From Cytobacillus oceanisediminis 2691 (GTDB lineage: Bacteria > Bacillota > Bacilli > Bacillales > Cytobacillaceae), in NCBI RefSeq assembly GCF_007678455.1, contig NZ_VEEP01000008.1, positions 159,942-223,941 of the forward strand: 64,000 bases of DNA. Reading direction: 5' to 3'. The position numbers were made by a program, and so were the translations under genes. The notes below the pieces were generated by a model, which worked only from the letters and a program-made list of their open reading frames with translations, was not told the origin of the DNA and did not search any database. This document shows positions 17,428 to 26,598 of the stretch, piece by piece (the stretch's first letter is position 1; every line of letters starts with the position of its first letter).

Positions 17428-18633
17428 TTAAGCCAGCTCTTTCTGCTTCGTCTCCGTACCCCAGAAAAATACTGCCGCGGCACCAATCAGGATCGCGATA
17501 CAGAAGATCGTGAAGATGGCTGTGATCGATAGATTTTGCGCTGAGAGGTACGGGACCATCAGCGGTCCGACAATTCCGCCGATGCGGCCAAAGGATGCGG
17601 CCATTCCCGCTCCCGAACCGCGGATTGTCGTTGGATACTGTTCTGGTGTGTAGGCGTACAATGCGCCCCAGGCACCAAGGTTGAAGAATGACAGCAAAAT
17701 TCCAGCTGTAATCAGCAATGCCAGCGAATCTGCCGTCCCAAAGAAATAGGCGCTGAGGGCAGTTCCAATTAAATAAACAACCAGCACGAACTTCCTTCCC
17801 GCTTTTTCAATCAGCCATGCTGCGGTAAAATACCCCGGAAGCTGGGCGAGAGTCATGATCAAGACGTATTGGAAACTCTTGATCAATGTGAATCCCTTCA
17901 TGACCATCACGCTCGGCAGCCAGAGGAACATTCCATAGTAGGAAAATACAACACTGAACCATAGAATCCATAGCATCGCCGTTCTCTTGAAATGTTCCCT
18001 TGACCAGACCTCTGCGATGCTCTCCCTCATCGTCAGCCGTTCTTTCTTGGAAACCGCAAGGAATCTTGGTGAATCAGGCAAGTTGATACGAAGATACAAT
18101 GCATACAATGCCGGCAATGCACTTAGGATTAACGCCATTTGCCAGCCAAACTTCGGAATGATGAAATATGAAATCAACGCTGCAACTAGCCAGCCTGCCG
18201 CCCAGAAGCTTTCAAGCAGTACAACGACACGCCCGCGTTTCTCCGCAGGCACACTTTCAGAAACAAGTGTGGATGCAACCGGCAATTCACCGCCAAGCCC
18301 CATTCCGATAAAAAACCTCAGCAGTAAAAAGAATGACAAGGTCGTTGCCATCGCAGATATTCCGCTTCCAGCAGAGAAAAGCAATAAAGTAATGATAAAG
18401 ACGTTTTTCCGGCCGATCCGGTCAGCAAGCAATCCAAATACGAAGGCACCGACTGCCATTCCAATTGAGTTTACACTGCCAATCCACCCCATTTCCTTGC
18501 CTGTTAATCCCCAATCCACCTGAAGGGCAGCGATGACAAAGGATAGGATCCCCACATCCATTGCATCAAACATCCAGCCGAGCCCGGCAATCCCTAATAG
18601 CTTCTTTTCTGAAATCTCCTGTGACTTTTTCAT
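17428..18633 (-). CDS. niaP: Niacin transporter of the MFS (NiaP/YceI)
   Basis: The 401-residue, 12-helix permease closely resembles my memory of B. subtilis YceI/NiaP: LGWMFDAMDVGILSFVIAAL at the N-terminus, GMGLGGELPVASTLVSE in the first half, and GAWGALYAYTPEQYPT near the C-terminus. It has the MFS signature ADRIGRKNVF. ATG 18633 follows AGGAGGG; the longer frame starts at a TTG and overlaps this site. A dyad in the promoter region looks like a NiaR operator, which supports vitamin B3 uptake. Other members of this sugar-porter branch carry aromatic acids, a weaker alternative. Confidence 0.82.
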   Translation of the reverse strand: MKKSQEISEKKLLGIAGLGWMFDAMDVGILSFVIAALQVDWGLTGKEMGWIGSVNSIGMAVGAFVFGLLADRIGRKNVFIITLLLFSAGSGISAMATTLSFFLLLRFFIGMGLGGELPVASTLVSESVPAEKRGRVVVLLESFWAAGWLVAALISYFIIPKFGWQMALILSALPALYALYLRINLPDSPRFLAVSKKERLTMRESIAEVWSREHFKRTAMLWILWFSVVFSYYGMFLWLPSVMVMKGFTLIKSFQYVLIMTLAQLPGYFTAAWLIEKAGRKFVLVVYLIGTALSAYFFGTADSLALLITAGILLSFFNLGAWGALYAYTPEQYPTTIRGSGAGMAASFGRIGGIVGPLMVPYLSAQNLSITAIFTIFCIAILIGAAAVFFWGTETKQKELA

Positions 18634-18726
18634 AAAACCCTCCTGCAACACTAGCGAGATACAAATAGTTTCCCTAAAATGGGTTGTTTTAACATGAATT
18701 TTTGTGCTGCTTCTTTATATTACCAC

Positions 18727-18738
18727 GTGTCTTTACAC
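18727..18738. promoter_or_regulatory. Candidate NiaR-type operator upstream of niaP
   Basis: GTGT-CTTT-ACAC is an inverted repeat about 95 bp upstream of the niaP start. NiaR (YrxA) sites in Bacillus are, as I recall, dyads of this type around TGTCTTTACA. The fit to the neighbouring gene makes it plausible; the motif is short. Confidence 0.4.
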
Positions 18739-18837
18739 TAGTCATGATATAAATTTACAGGTTATGTTCCGGTAAATAATTTCAAAGAATTAGCAAACAG
18801 TATAGCTATATACTTTGTAAAAACTGGAGTGTTGGAT

Positions 18838-19683
18838 ATGAAAAAAAACAAACTCGCCACAAAGAACGCTTTTCCCTTTCTGCTGCTGGCTGTCGTTCAT
18901 ATCTTGCTTTTTTTCATATTCACGAAAAGATGCCGCCAAAAGAATATATGGACCCTGCTGCTTACCAATATCGGATTGGCTTATTTATTCGAGTACCCGG
19001 TCCTTAATTTGTTCAAAGGGTACTCCTATAAGCCAAAGGTCCTTAAGAAAAGAGCCCATGATCAAATTCTTGGGGCAATTTTATCGCAGGGGTTTTATGT
19101 TCCCATCACGGCTACGCTCCTTACTTTGTACCGAAAAAACGTGTACTGGAAGCTCGGCAGCACGCTGATTTATTATGGCATTGAACATTATTTCCTGCAT
19201 TTGAAAATCTATAAAGCCTACTGGTGGAAGCCATCCTATACGGTATTCTTTATGAATATCTACTTTTATATCAGCGATTGGTTTTACAAAGCTTTGAATT
19301 CGGAGAAAAAATGGGCACTGGTGATAGCCCAATACCTGTCAACTGAGGTCATCTGTGTTACATTGCTATATATATCTGCGGTTGGCAGGAAAGTCCGCTT
19401 CGGACGGGGAATCTACCACTCATGGCGCGAGCATTTTATCATCGCTCCACTCTACAGCCTGGTCCGGGCAGTTTTCCTTGTCATCACCTCTTCAAGACAA
19501 GGGATCCTTCCAAGGCTGAACATGTTCATAGGATTGACCGGCATGGATTGGGTTCTGGTGAGGACCGGCCTCTTGAAATTGCATAAGCTCTGGAATATTC
19601 CATTCAATGCGGTGATGGTCCTGGTATCAAGGTATTTGTATATAATAATCCGCCAAAAACAGCCAAAGCCCCCCTCTGCATAG
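18838..19683 (+). CDS. Unrecognised polytopic membrane protein
   Basis: The 281-residue protein has about seven hydrophobic segments, starting with AFPFLLLAVVHILLFFIF. The N-terminal and C-terminal ends are basic. Conserved-looking features include YYGIEHYFLHLKIYKAYWWKP and FMNIYFYISDWFYK, rich in aromatic residues. ATG 18838 lies 8 bp after GGAG. It overlaps a GC-rich hairpin at its 3' end (CCCCCC at 19669-19674 with GGGGGG at 19688-19693) that may serve as terminator. I do not recognise the family; there is a loose similarity in style to CBO0543-type proteins. Confidence 0.7.
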   Translation: MKKNKLATKNAFPFLLLAVVHILLFFIFTKRCRQKNIWTLLLTNIGLAYLFEYPVLNLFKGYSYKPKVLKKRAHDQILGAILSQGFYVPITATLLTLYRKNVYWKLGSTLIYYGIEHYFLHLKIYKAYWWKPSYTVFFMNIYFYISDWFYKALNSEKKWALVIAQYLSTEVICVTLLYISAVGRKVRFGRGIYHSWREHFIIAPLYSLVRAVFLVITSSRQGILPRLNMFIGLTGMDWVLVRTGLLKLHKLWNIPFNAVMVLVSRYLYIIIRQKQPKPPSA

Positions 19684-19701
19684 CAAAGGGGGGTGTTGGA
19701 G

Positions 19702-21936
19702 TTAAGCTAATTGGTCAAGGACGACTGTTACCTTGAACAGATCTCCGTCTACCTCAATGTCAAGCGAGCCTTCGTGCAGATCGATGATCGATTTGGCGAT
19801 TGCCAGCCCGAGCCCGGAACCTTCTGTATGGCGGGACTGGTCACCGCGTTTGAAGCGCTCGAACAGTTCATCCAGGTCTTCTCCTAGCTCATATTTGGTG
19901 ATATTTTTAAAAGTGAGCACCACCTGGTTTTGCTCTTCTTTTACCGAAATATAGACCCTCGTATTCTCCAGTGCATACTTCAGGATATTGCCGATCAGAT
20001 TATCGAACACCCTCCAGAGTTTTTGCCCGTCAACAAATGCATAAACCGGATGATCCGGCTGGGAAACGCGCAGCTTTAATGAAGACTGGCTCAGCGCTTC
20101 GTTATGTTCGGCCAATGCCTGCTGCAGCAGCTGGTTAAGGTCGACCTTCTCCTTATTCAACTCGATATTGCCGCTCGCCATTTTCGTTGCTTCGAACAAG
20201 TCATCGATCAGCACCTTGAGCCGCTTTGATTTACGGTCGAGGATTTCGATGTAGGAATCACGGTCTTCAGGTGCGAGCTCAGGTGTCTTCAGCAGCTCAG
20301 TGTAGGTAATAATAGAAGTAAGCGGAGTCCTTAGATCATGGCTTACATTCGTAATCAATTCCGTTTTCAGGCGTTCACTTTTAGCCTGCTCTTTGTGGGA
20401 GGATTTCACAGTGTTTCTGAGCGCATTGATATTTGCTGCATGTTTCGCGATTGCAGATTTCCCTTTCACCGGTATGTCCGCACCTAAATTGCCTGCAGCC
20501 AATTCTTCTGTATGCTTCATTACTTTATTCAGGTAGCCAGCTTTCCTCATGATCATGATGAAAATCGGAAGACTGATGACACCAAAAGCGAATGCAATGA
20601 CGATTATTTCTCCGCCGCCTGCTACAAGGACTGCAACAAACAGCATGCCCATCACAAAAACAAGCCCGAGGATTAAAAGCAGCTGGAATCCGATGCTCTT
20701 GATTAAAAACGCATTTAGAATGGAGTGATAGCTTTTTACTAACAAGCTGTTATTCAGGTCCTCTTTCAGCTTTGGCCAATCCTTGCGGTACTCTGATAGG
20801 AACCTCAGCTGAATCCACCCGAATGCCAGCAATGAAGCTGCAGCAACCAGACTGACGAACAGCTCGGTAAGGGTAGCGAATACATTTGAATGATAATAAA
20901 CAAATTGTTCACTGATCAGAGTCATGGCCAGCAAAAGGAAAAACGCTGTCGTTAAAAGAATGACTGCCCTTACATCAAGCGGGATTCTCCCATAGAAGGG
21001 CTTCCACTTGTCGAATGAGCCTAAAACAGTTGCCGGTTTCCGTTTTGCCAGAAAATAACTTGCAATCAAGGCCGCAATACTCGCTAAAAGATAACCGAAA
21101 AAGAGTTTTTGGCTTTTCTGATAGTCTTTATAATTCATGATGGCGATGTTTTTTTCTGATGCGTGCTTAGAAAGCCCGATTTGGCCGATCATATCCCGGT
21201 CTTTTTGATTCTCGAGGATCGTTTCAGCCACTTCATTAAAGGGCAGGAAGTTTTCATTATAACCAGTGAACATATAGTTTTTTTGCAAACCCTCGTAATC
21301 CAGCACATAATACATATTTTTTTTATTCAGGTAGTCAGAGGCCGATTCACCTTTTGATAGATTAAGGTTCGTAATCACTTCTCCTGTTGTGTTGTCTTTA
21401 AGGTAATATTTGAAGGCATTCCCAAGATTGTTGAACTCGCGGCGGTAATTTTCCAGGTCCCGGTAAAACTCATCAATCTTCTTCTCTTTTTCTTTGACGA
21501 TTTTAGCGCGGACATATTCATCACTATTAAAATTCTCCGTGATATCCGCAATCTTTTCGTCTCTTTCCTTCTTAAGGACAGCTTCTGCTGCATTGTTTTC
21601 TGAATCGATGGCCGCCCGGATTTGGTCTTCATATTGCATGCTAATATTAGAAATTTGATCACTGAGATTGCCGTATCTAGTACGATGCTCTTCAATTTCC
21701 TCATCAGAAACAGTGATTTGCTTTTTCATTTCTTCTTTCGGCATTTTATAGAGCTCAAACATATTCAGCATGGAAACAAATTGATCCATTTGCGAGTTAT
21801 ATTCTTCCGACTCAAAATAATCGCCTTGCATAAACCTGCTTCCGTTTGTCAGAACTGAAAAAATACCGCTTAAACCAAATGCAATCAGAAGTACCCAGGT
21901 TACAAATAAATACTTACTTTTCGATTTTATATCCAA
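19702..21936 (-). CDS. Membrane sensor histidine kinase
   Basis: The 744-residue kinase has an N-terminal membrane helix and a large extracellular region (about residues 30-280) rich in coiled-coil Glu/Lys sequence. Several further helices (about 280-470) are followed by a HAMP-like stretch (EELAAGNLGADIPVKG). The HisKA phosphoacceptor is in NVSHDLRTPLTSIITY near residue 530, and a HATPase domain carries the GSGLGLAIAKSI motif. The start codon appears to be TTG; the start overlaps the response-regulator gene by 23 bp. The signal sensed is unknown. Confidence 0.88.
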   Translation of the reverse strand: MDIKSKSKYLFVTWVLLIAFGLSGIFSVLTNGSRFMQGDYFESEEYNSQMDQFVSMLNMFELYKMPKEEMKKQITVSDEEIEEHRTRYGNLSDQISNISMQYEDQIRAAIDSENNAAEAVLKKERDEKIADITENFNSDEYVRAKIVKEKEKKIDEFYRDLENYRREFNNLGNAFKYYLKDNTTGEVITNLNLSKGESASDYLNKKNMYYVLDYEGLQKNYMFTGYNENFLPFNEVAETILENQKDRDMIGQIGLSKHASEKNIAIMNYKDYQKSQKLFFGYLLASIAALIASYFLAKRKPATVLGSFDKWKPFYGRIPLDVRAVILLTTAFFLLLAMTLISEQFVYYHSNVFATLTELFVSLVAAASLLAFGWIQLRFLSEYRKDWPKLKEDLNNSLLVKSYHSILNAFLIKSIGFQLLLILGLVFVMGMLFVAVLVAGGGEIIVIAFAFGVISLPIFIMIMRKAGYLNKVMKHTEELAAGNLGADIPVKGKSAIAKHAANINALRNTVKSSHKEQAKSERLKTELITNVSHDLRTPLTSIITYTELLKTPELAPEDRDSYIEILDRKSKRLKVLIDDLFEATKMASGNIELNKEKVDLNQLLQQALAEHNEALSQSSLKLRVSQPDHPVYAFVDGQKLWRVFDNLIGNILKYALENTRVYISVKEEQNQVVLTFKNITKYELGEDLDELFERFKRGDQSRHTEGSGLGLAIAKSIIDLHEGSLDIEVDGDLFKVTVVLDQLA

Positions 21937-22606
21937 TCCCCCACACCACCTTCAAAAATCTTGGATTCTTCGGATCGATCTCTATTTTTTCACGGATCTT
22001 GCGGATATGGACGGCCACTGTGTTTTCAGCATTGTAGCTTGGCTCCTTCCACACGCGCTCATAAATATCATTGATAGAGAACACTCTGCCGGCATTCGTC
22101 ATCAGCAGTTCGAGGATTTTGTACTCGATTGGCGTCAGTTTTACCGGTTCACCGTGAGCGGTGACCTCCTTCGAGGCCTGGTCAAGTGTCAGGCCATTCA
22201 GGTCAATCACCTTCGCCTTCCCTTCGTATGTACCGAGCGTGACATATCTCCTGAGCTGCGACTTCACCCTGGCGATCAGTTCAAGCGGATTGAACGGCTT
22301 CGTCACATAATCATCCGCACCAACCTGAAGCCCGAGAATTTTATCTGTATCCTCCGCCTTTGCACTCAAAATGATGATCGGGATGTTCTTGTCTTCCCGG
22401 ATTCTGAACGTCGTGGTAATCCCGTCCTGACGCGGCATCATTACATCGAGCAGGATCAAATGGACCGGCTGCTCATTCAGCTTCTCGATCGCTTCGATTC
22501 CATCCGCCGCCTTGATGACCTTGATTCCTTCGTTCTTTAAATAAATCTCGATCGCATCCCGTATCTCTTTCTCATCATCCACGACAAGCACATTGTATTG
22601 TTCCAA
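21914..22606 (-). CDS. OmpR-family response regulator
   Basis: The 230-residue protein has a receiver domain with phosphoacceptor Asp in LILLDVMMPRQDG (near residue 54) and the Lys of DDYVTKPF. A C-terminal winged helix (YNAENTVAVHIRKIREKIE, VWGIGYKIEK) follows. It precedes and overlaps the sensor kinase gene, so the two form one operon. VanR- and YycF-like regulators are the closest in style. ATG start with GAAAACCTTGGAAC-type weak leader; no adjacent target genes are obvious. Confidence 0.9.
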   Translation of the reverse strand: MEQYNVLVVDDEKEIRDAIEIYLKNEGIKVIKAADGIEAIEKLNEQPVHLILLDVMMPRQDGITTTFRIREDKNIPIIILSAKAEDTDKILGLQVGADDYVTKPFNPLELIARVKSQLRRYVTLGTYEGKAKVIDLNGLTLDQASKEVTAHGEPVKLTPIEYKILELLMTNAGRVFSINDIYERVWKEPSYNAENTVAVHIRKIREKIEIDPKNPRFLKVVWGIGYKIEK

Positions 22607-22870
22607 GTTTGAAAACCCCCTTCCCTAACAGGCAAACTTTGATATTTTCTATTCTAGGCAGTGAACCTTAATATTCACTGAGCATAAATCTTAAGATTTT
22701 CTTAATAATGGTAAAAGTGGTGTGTGAATCTATTATATATTTTTGTGAAGGATGAGAGGAAAGGGATTTTTGAAGATGTTTTTTATAAATCTTACAGAAG
22801 AAATCGGCTCAATCCCCAGGATAGTGAGCCGGTTGGATAAGTTTCATGCCTTTTTATTATTGTTGAATCT

Positions 22871-22990
22871 TTTTATTGGCGGTTTTCACAATTTTATTGG
22901 CGATTTTTTAGTTTTATTGGCGAAAAAACAAATTTATTGGCGAATTCACCCTACTTTTTGACGAAAATCAGATTTTATTGGCGAACTGGA
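22871..22990. repeat. 20-21-bp tandem array (TTTATTGGCG type)
   Basis: TTTATTGGCG recurs with ATTGG starting at 22875, 22896, 22916, 22936 and 22977, and a degenerate copy between the last two. The spacing is 20 or 21 bp. The linker is A/T-rich. It lies downstream of the HAD gene and upstream of the response-regulator gene. The rest of 22607-23110 holds only the regulator's promoter area and a short T-rich stretch. Confidence 0.85.
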
Positions 22991-23110
22991 AATTTCGGTC
23001 GTTTTTTCCCAGTTTAGGGTCGGTACTTGGGAAGTTACAGTTAGTGTATGTAAAAAACCACACTATTACTGTGTTTTTTCCATCTGCGGTTTTTACTTTC
23101 CTTCAACCGG

Positions 23111-23575
23111 TTATTTTCGCAGCGTAGCGATCAACCGCTTGGGATTAAGCAGCAGATCCAACCCATCATTGATATCTTCAATCACCAGATCGCTTTTCAA
23201 CAGTGTTGCCGTTGCGCAGCCTTCTCTTCCGGCTATGGCAATGGCGAGGTCGGATTCTGCGAACATCGATTCATCATTTGCTCCATTCCCCATGCAGAGC
23301 ACGCCTTCCAGCCCCCGGACAAATTCCCCCTTCTCGTCTGTATGATTCTCTGACTTCAGAATTTGTACCGTGACAGGCAGTCCCTCACACTGCCGGACCA
23401 CACTGCCGTTTGTATCCGCTGTAATGACATGAATCTCCATTTCCCTGCTAAGCAGCTGGATTCTTTCACCTACGCCAGAGATCAGCTCGCCGCCAAAAGC
23501 AATCGTTCCGTTAAAATCAAGGACCAGATGATGCAGGTTGAACTGGCCTCTCCCTGGAATATTCAAGTCAAGCAT
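23111..23575 (-). CDS. Small soluble HAD-family hydrolase (P-type-ATPase-like)
   Basis: The 154-residue protein has the HAD nucleophile motif LVLDFNGTIAFGG (DFNGT, Asp near residue 20), motif II VITADTNG and the C-terminal metal-binding motif MGNGANDESMFAES. It lacks membrane helices and the ATP-binding domain of P-type ATPases but resembles their phosphorylation core. The substrate is unknown. The start follows GAGGGGGCATCTGC on the minus strand. A single gene divergent from the reductase-like gene. Confidence 0.82.
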   Translation of the reverse strand: MLDLNIPGRGQFNLHHLVLDFNGTIAFGGELISGVGERIQLLSREMEIHVITADTNGSVVRQCEGLPVTVQILKSENHTDEKGEFVRGLEGVLCMGNGANDESMFAESDLAIAIAGREGCATATLLKSDLVIEDINDGLDLLLNPKRLIATLRK

Positions 23576-23635
23576 GCAGATGCCCCCTCAAATTTGATAG
23601 AATAACGTTATTATACACCTGCATGGAGGATATCG

Positions 23636-24172
23636 ATGAAAAATAACAAAGTCATACTGTATATCGCAATGAGCCTGGATGGCTATATCGCCAGGCCGGA
23701 TGGGGCTGTTGACTGGCTGGATGAAGTTGAAGGTGTTGGCGATAATGGTTACGGTAAATTTTACGCCCAGGTCGGAACGGTGATCATGGGTCGGAAAACG
23801 TATGAGGAAGTTCTGAAACTGACGGATGAGTTCCCTTATGCCGGTAATGACTGCTATGTTCTAACGCGGCAGTCCCAGGAAAGCACTCCTCATGTGACGT
23901 TTACCGATGAAGACCTGGAAACACTGGTCTCCCGTGTCAAAAAAGTTTCTGATGGGTATGTCTGGCTTGTCGGCGGCGGAGTGCTTGTGAGACAATTCCT
24001 TGAAAAAAAGCTGATCGACGAGATGGAACTTTATATCATTCCTAAAACAATTGGCGAAGGAATCCCGCTGTTTCCCGATGGCACACCACCTTCTGATTGG
24101 GAATTAGCCAGCACAGGGCGCTACGGTCAGATTGCGGCACTGAACTATAAATTGAAAAAAGGCGCTGAATGA
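23636..24172 (+). CDS. Dihydrofolate-reductase-like/RibD C-terminal family protein
   Basis: The 178-residue protein resembles the YwjB/YyaP group. It begins with KVILYIAMSLDGYIARPDGAVDWL, has GTVIMGRKTYEEVL and ends with ELYIIPKTIGEGIPLFPDG. These are features of the RibD_C (NADPH-dependent reductase) fold shared with DHFR and riboflavin reductase. It is not assumed to be a true DHFR: the family's substrates are mostly unknown. The start follows GGAGG at 6 bp. Confidence 0.85.
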   Translation: MKNNKVILYIAMSLDGYIARPDGAVDWLDEVEGVGDNGYGKFYAQVGTVIMGRKTYEEVLKLTDEFPYAGNDCYVLTRQSQESTPHVTFTDEDLETLVSRVKKVSDGYVWLVGGGVLVRQFLEKKLIDEMELYIIPKTIGEGIPLFPDGTPPSDWELASTGRYGQIAALNYKLKKGAE

Positions 24173-24189
24173 TATCCAGCGCCTTTTCT

Positions 24190-25170
24190 TTATAATTCAA
24201 TTTTGACTGACTCTAGTTCTTCTCCTGATTCCAATGCTGGCTTGACTTCAATAAAATCCGACTCTAATACCATTGGGATTGTGACCCGTCTCTTCTCCGT
24301 AACCAAGCCATTTTCGATTTCCCTTCCAATCTTGGTATCCGAAGTCCCTCCAATGATTTCCTTGCCCTTACCATCGAAAAGATCAATCATGACGCTTTGT
24401 CCGCCTTCTGGATAGCTCATTGTATATTCAATTGCTGTCGAGGATTTTCCCGTAATCAGTTTTTCGAGCGTGACTTTATGCTGACCAAGTTCAGTTGACT
24501 GACCTAGTTCGACCGTTTCATACGGCAGCTGCAAAATCGGTACATCAAAATTCCATTTCCCCTGTTCGTCCTTCCAGCTGTCATCAATTTCACCAATACC
24601 GAGGAAGTTCAACGGCAAATTCATTTCTGCCGGCAGCCCGCTTCTCGGGTAGCTCAATTGGATATGCCCTTTATAGCCAGCTCCATCCGGCACCAATTTC
24701 ACCAGTTCCATTGTTTCTTCTATATTAGGGTCACGGTCGAAGATTTCATAGAATGCGTAAATATCATCCTTATCTCCTTTGACTTCACCCTTAACATCAA
24801 AAGTCACCCCGATAATCGCCCCATCATAGTAGGCTTCTGTAACTGTCACATCAATACCATCATATGTTGCCTTTTCGTCCAATTCGGTAATCAGTTGTTG
24901 AGAGGCCAGGTTTTCAGCTACCTTGTCATGCTCATACAATTTTGCCAGTAAAGGGATTTCAGCCATCACACTTGCCATAGATGGGAACATGAAACCTGAT
25001 GAGATGAAAAGAGCTGCAGCAGCTGCTGATACTGCCCCTGCTTTAAATAGCGGCCGCCGTTTAGGTTTCATTTTGCTTCCTTTCCGAACACCCGCCTGAA
25101 TTGCGCTTACGACATCTTCTTCAGGCACATCAATCTCGCCGACGAATTCAAGAAACGTTTTCTTTTCCAT
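24190..25170 (-). CDS. DUF4179 membrane protein, likely anti-sigma factor
   Basis: The 326-residue protein has a short cytoplasmic N-terminus (about 50 residues, basic KMKPKRRP), one membrane segment (AGAVSAAAAALFISSGF) and an extracellular DUF4179 region (from about residue 80, with YDGIDVTVTEAYYDGAIIGV). Its start overlaps the 3' end of the ECF sigma gene by 23 bp, the usual sigma/anti-sigma arrangement. The membrane anchor and position imply that it holds the sigma factor inactive until an envelope signal arrives. The signal is not evident. Confidence 0.83.
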   Translation of the reverse strand: MEKKTFLEFVGEIDVPEEDVVSAIQAGVRKGSKMKPKRRPLFKAGAVSAAAAALFISSGFMFPSMASVMAEIPLLAKLYEHDKVAENLASQQLITELDEKATYDGIDVTVTEAYYDGAIIGVTFDVKGEVKGDKDDIYAFYEIFDRDPNIEETMELVKLVPDGAGYKGHIQLSYPRSGLPAEMNLPLNFLGIGEIDDSWKDEQGKWNFDVPILQLPYETVELGQSTELGQHKVTLEKLITGKSSTAIEYTMSYPEGGQSVMIDLFDGKGKEIIGGTSDTKIGREIENGLVTEKRRVTIPMVLESDFIEVKPALESGEELESVKIEL

Positions 25171-25681
25171 TTACCTCGCCTCCCAATCTATTTTTCAATT
25201 CCTTTCGGCCACGCTGCAGATAGGTCTTAACGGTATTCTCGGGTATGTCCATCATTCTGGCAATCTCGCTGATTGACAGGTCATGATAGTAAAACAGGAT
25301 AATCGCTGTTCTATGCTGTTCTTTCAGCAGAGTAATGGCCTCCATCAAATCCAGGTTCTCCGCGACCCTATTATCACTGCTCGAAGGCAGCTCAACCAGT
25401 TCGTTCACCGGCATTTCTTTTTTCCTTTTTTTCAAAATGTCATAAGCACAATGAATCAAAATCCTCGTCAGCCAGGTTAAAAAGTATTGTTCATTCTTCA
25501 GCTGCCCAATCGCCAGAAATGCCTTGCATGAGGTTTCCTGGACAATATCAAGGGCATCCTCTCTGTTCCCCGCATATAAAAAAGCGGTTCGGTATAATCG
25601 CTCACTATGTAAAATCAACAGCTCTTCGAAAGACCTGGCATTCCCCTTCACTGCTTTCTTCACTAGCCTTTCTTCTTTCAT
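25148..25681 (-). CDS. ECF-type RNA polymerase sigma factor
   Basis: The 177-residue protein has sigma region 2 (FEELLILHSERLYRTAFLYA, AFLAIGQLKNEQYFLTWLTRI) and region 4 (HRTAIILFYYHDLSISEIARM, then an HTH PENTVKTYLQRGRKEL). It belongs with the SigV/SigW-type group. ATG 25681 follows AAAGGAGG. A TGAAAC hexamer on the minus strand at 25727-25732, typical of an ECF -35 element, lies about 50 bp upstream, but the matching -10 (CGTC) is poor. Autoregulation is therefore only possible. Confidence 0.88.
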   Translation of the reverse strand: MKEERLVKKAVKGNARSFEELLILHSERLYRTAFLYAGNREDALDIVQETSCKAFLAIGQLKNEQYFLTWLTRILIHCAYDILKKRKKEMPVNELVELPSSSDNRVAENLDLMEAITLLKEQHRTAIILFYYHDLSISEIARMMDIPENTVKTYLQRGRKELKNRLGGEVNGKENVS

Positions 25682-25815
25682 TTCCTGACCTCCTTTCACT
25701 TTTTAGAGCAGAATCAGGTTAAAAAAGTTTCAACATTTCCGAGATTATTTTTCTAATAGTTTGGAGATTACCACGAATTCATTTATATTGATAGACTACC
25801 TTACAATGTGAAGTT

Positions 25816-26084
25816 ATGACTATCTTCTTCGCAAGCATTTATAAAAGCCTTGCAGGAGACGCCAAACCCCTGACCACTTTGGACGAGTCGAAAAGAATCA
25901 CACCCCCACACATGTGATTGTCGGAACTAAGGATTTGTTAGGCGAAAAGAATTTCCAGAAAGCGGAAGGACTTTTCGGCCAGCAACTAGAAATAAAAAGT
26001 TATCAGATGGGCCATTTTCCATCACCTGAAAACCTTGAAAAAATTGATACAGACATAAGGGCCTTTCTGAAAAAACACTATTAG
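25816..26084 (+). pseudogene. Frameshifted C-terminal relic of an alpha/beta hydrolase
   Basis: One frame from ATG 25816 reads IYKSLAGDAKPLTTLDE and SKRITPP, then hits a stop at 25914. Another frame picks up at about 25908 with THVIVGTKDLLGEKN and continues through YQMGHFPSPENLEKID to a stop at 26084. The junction is a run of five C residues at 25903-25907, where one indel would join the frames. The joined sequence has the strand-Asp and GHFP-His segment of alpha/beta hydrolases. The N-terminal part with the nucleophile is missing, so it is both truncated and shifted. Confidence 0.7.
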
Positions 26085-26094
26085 GAGACAAGTC

Positions 26095-26472
26095 ATGCAA
26101 TCAAACCAAATTAAAAAAATTGGTCAAATCGGCATCCCTGTTAAAAATATTGAAAGAGCCACTGCCTTTTATCAGGAAAAATTAGGGCTGCCACTTTTAT
26201 TCAATACCGATACAATGGCATTTTTCGATTGTGGCGGTGTCAGACTCTTGTTAAGCATCCCGGAAAATGAGCAATTTGCCCACCCGAGTTCCGTACTTTA
26301 CTTCCAGGTTGAAAATATCAGAGCAAAATATGAGGAGCTTCTGTCAATTGGGGTGAATTTCGCAGGTGAACCGCATGTTGTAGCGAAAATCGGCAATACA
26401 GAAACGTGGATGGTGTTTTTTATGGACTCTGAAGAAAACACCCACGCCTTTATTTCTGAGGTTGTTGCATAG
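26095..26472 (+). CDS. VOC-family (glyoxalase-like) protein
   Basis: The 125-residue protein has the VOC betaalphabetabetabeta layout, with IGQIGIPVKNIERATAFYQEKLG at the start and MVFFMDSEENTHAFIS at the end. Candidate metal ligands include His and Glu of the typical positions, but with no dedicated partner the substrate is unclear. It starts 11 bp after the relic's stop, with TAGGAGACAAG as the ribosome binding site. Confidence 0.85.
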   Translation: MQSNQIKKIGQIGIPVKNIERATAFYQEKLGLPLLFNTDTMAFFDCGGVRLLLSIPENEQFAHPSSVLYFQVENIRAKYEELLSIGVNFAGEPHVVAKIGNTETWMVFFMDSEENTHAFISEVVA

Positions 26473-26561
26473 AAAGTTGTTTTCGTATGGATTTTTACTG
26501 ACCTGGGGGTTCTTCGATGATCCTTTTGTATCGGATATGCGAAAAGTAACTTCTTAAAAAC

Positions 26562-26598
26562 AAAAAAGGATACTGCCACATTCGCAGGACCCCTTTTT
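26562..26598. terminator. Shared terminator between converging genes
   Basis: An imperfect stem (AAAAAAGGAT-CTGC against GCAG-ACCCCTTTTT) overlaps the end of the SGNH hydrolase gene and lies 90 bp past the VOC gene, with T-runs on both strands. Confidence 0.65.

Noticed and set aside
22752-22961. 69-codon frame overlapping the ATTGGCG array
   Set aside because: Half of it is translated repeat; the other half has no recognisable domain, and the frame runs through promoter sequence of the response regulator.
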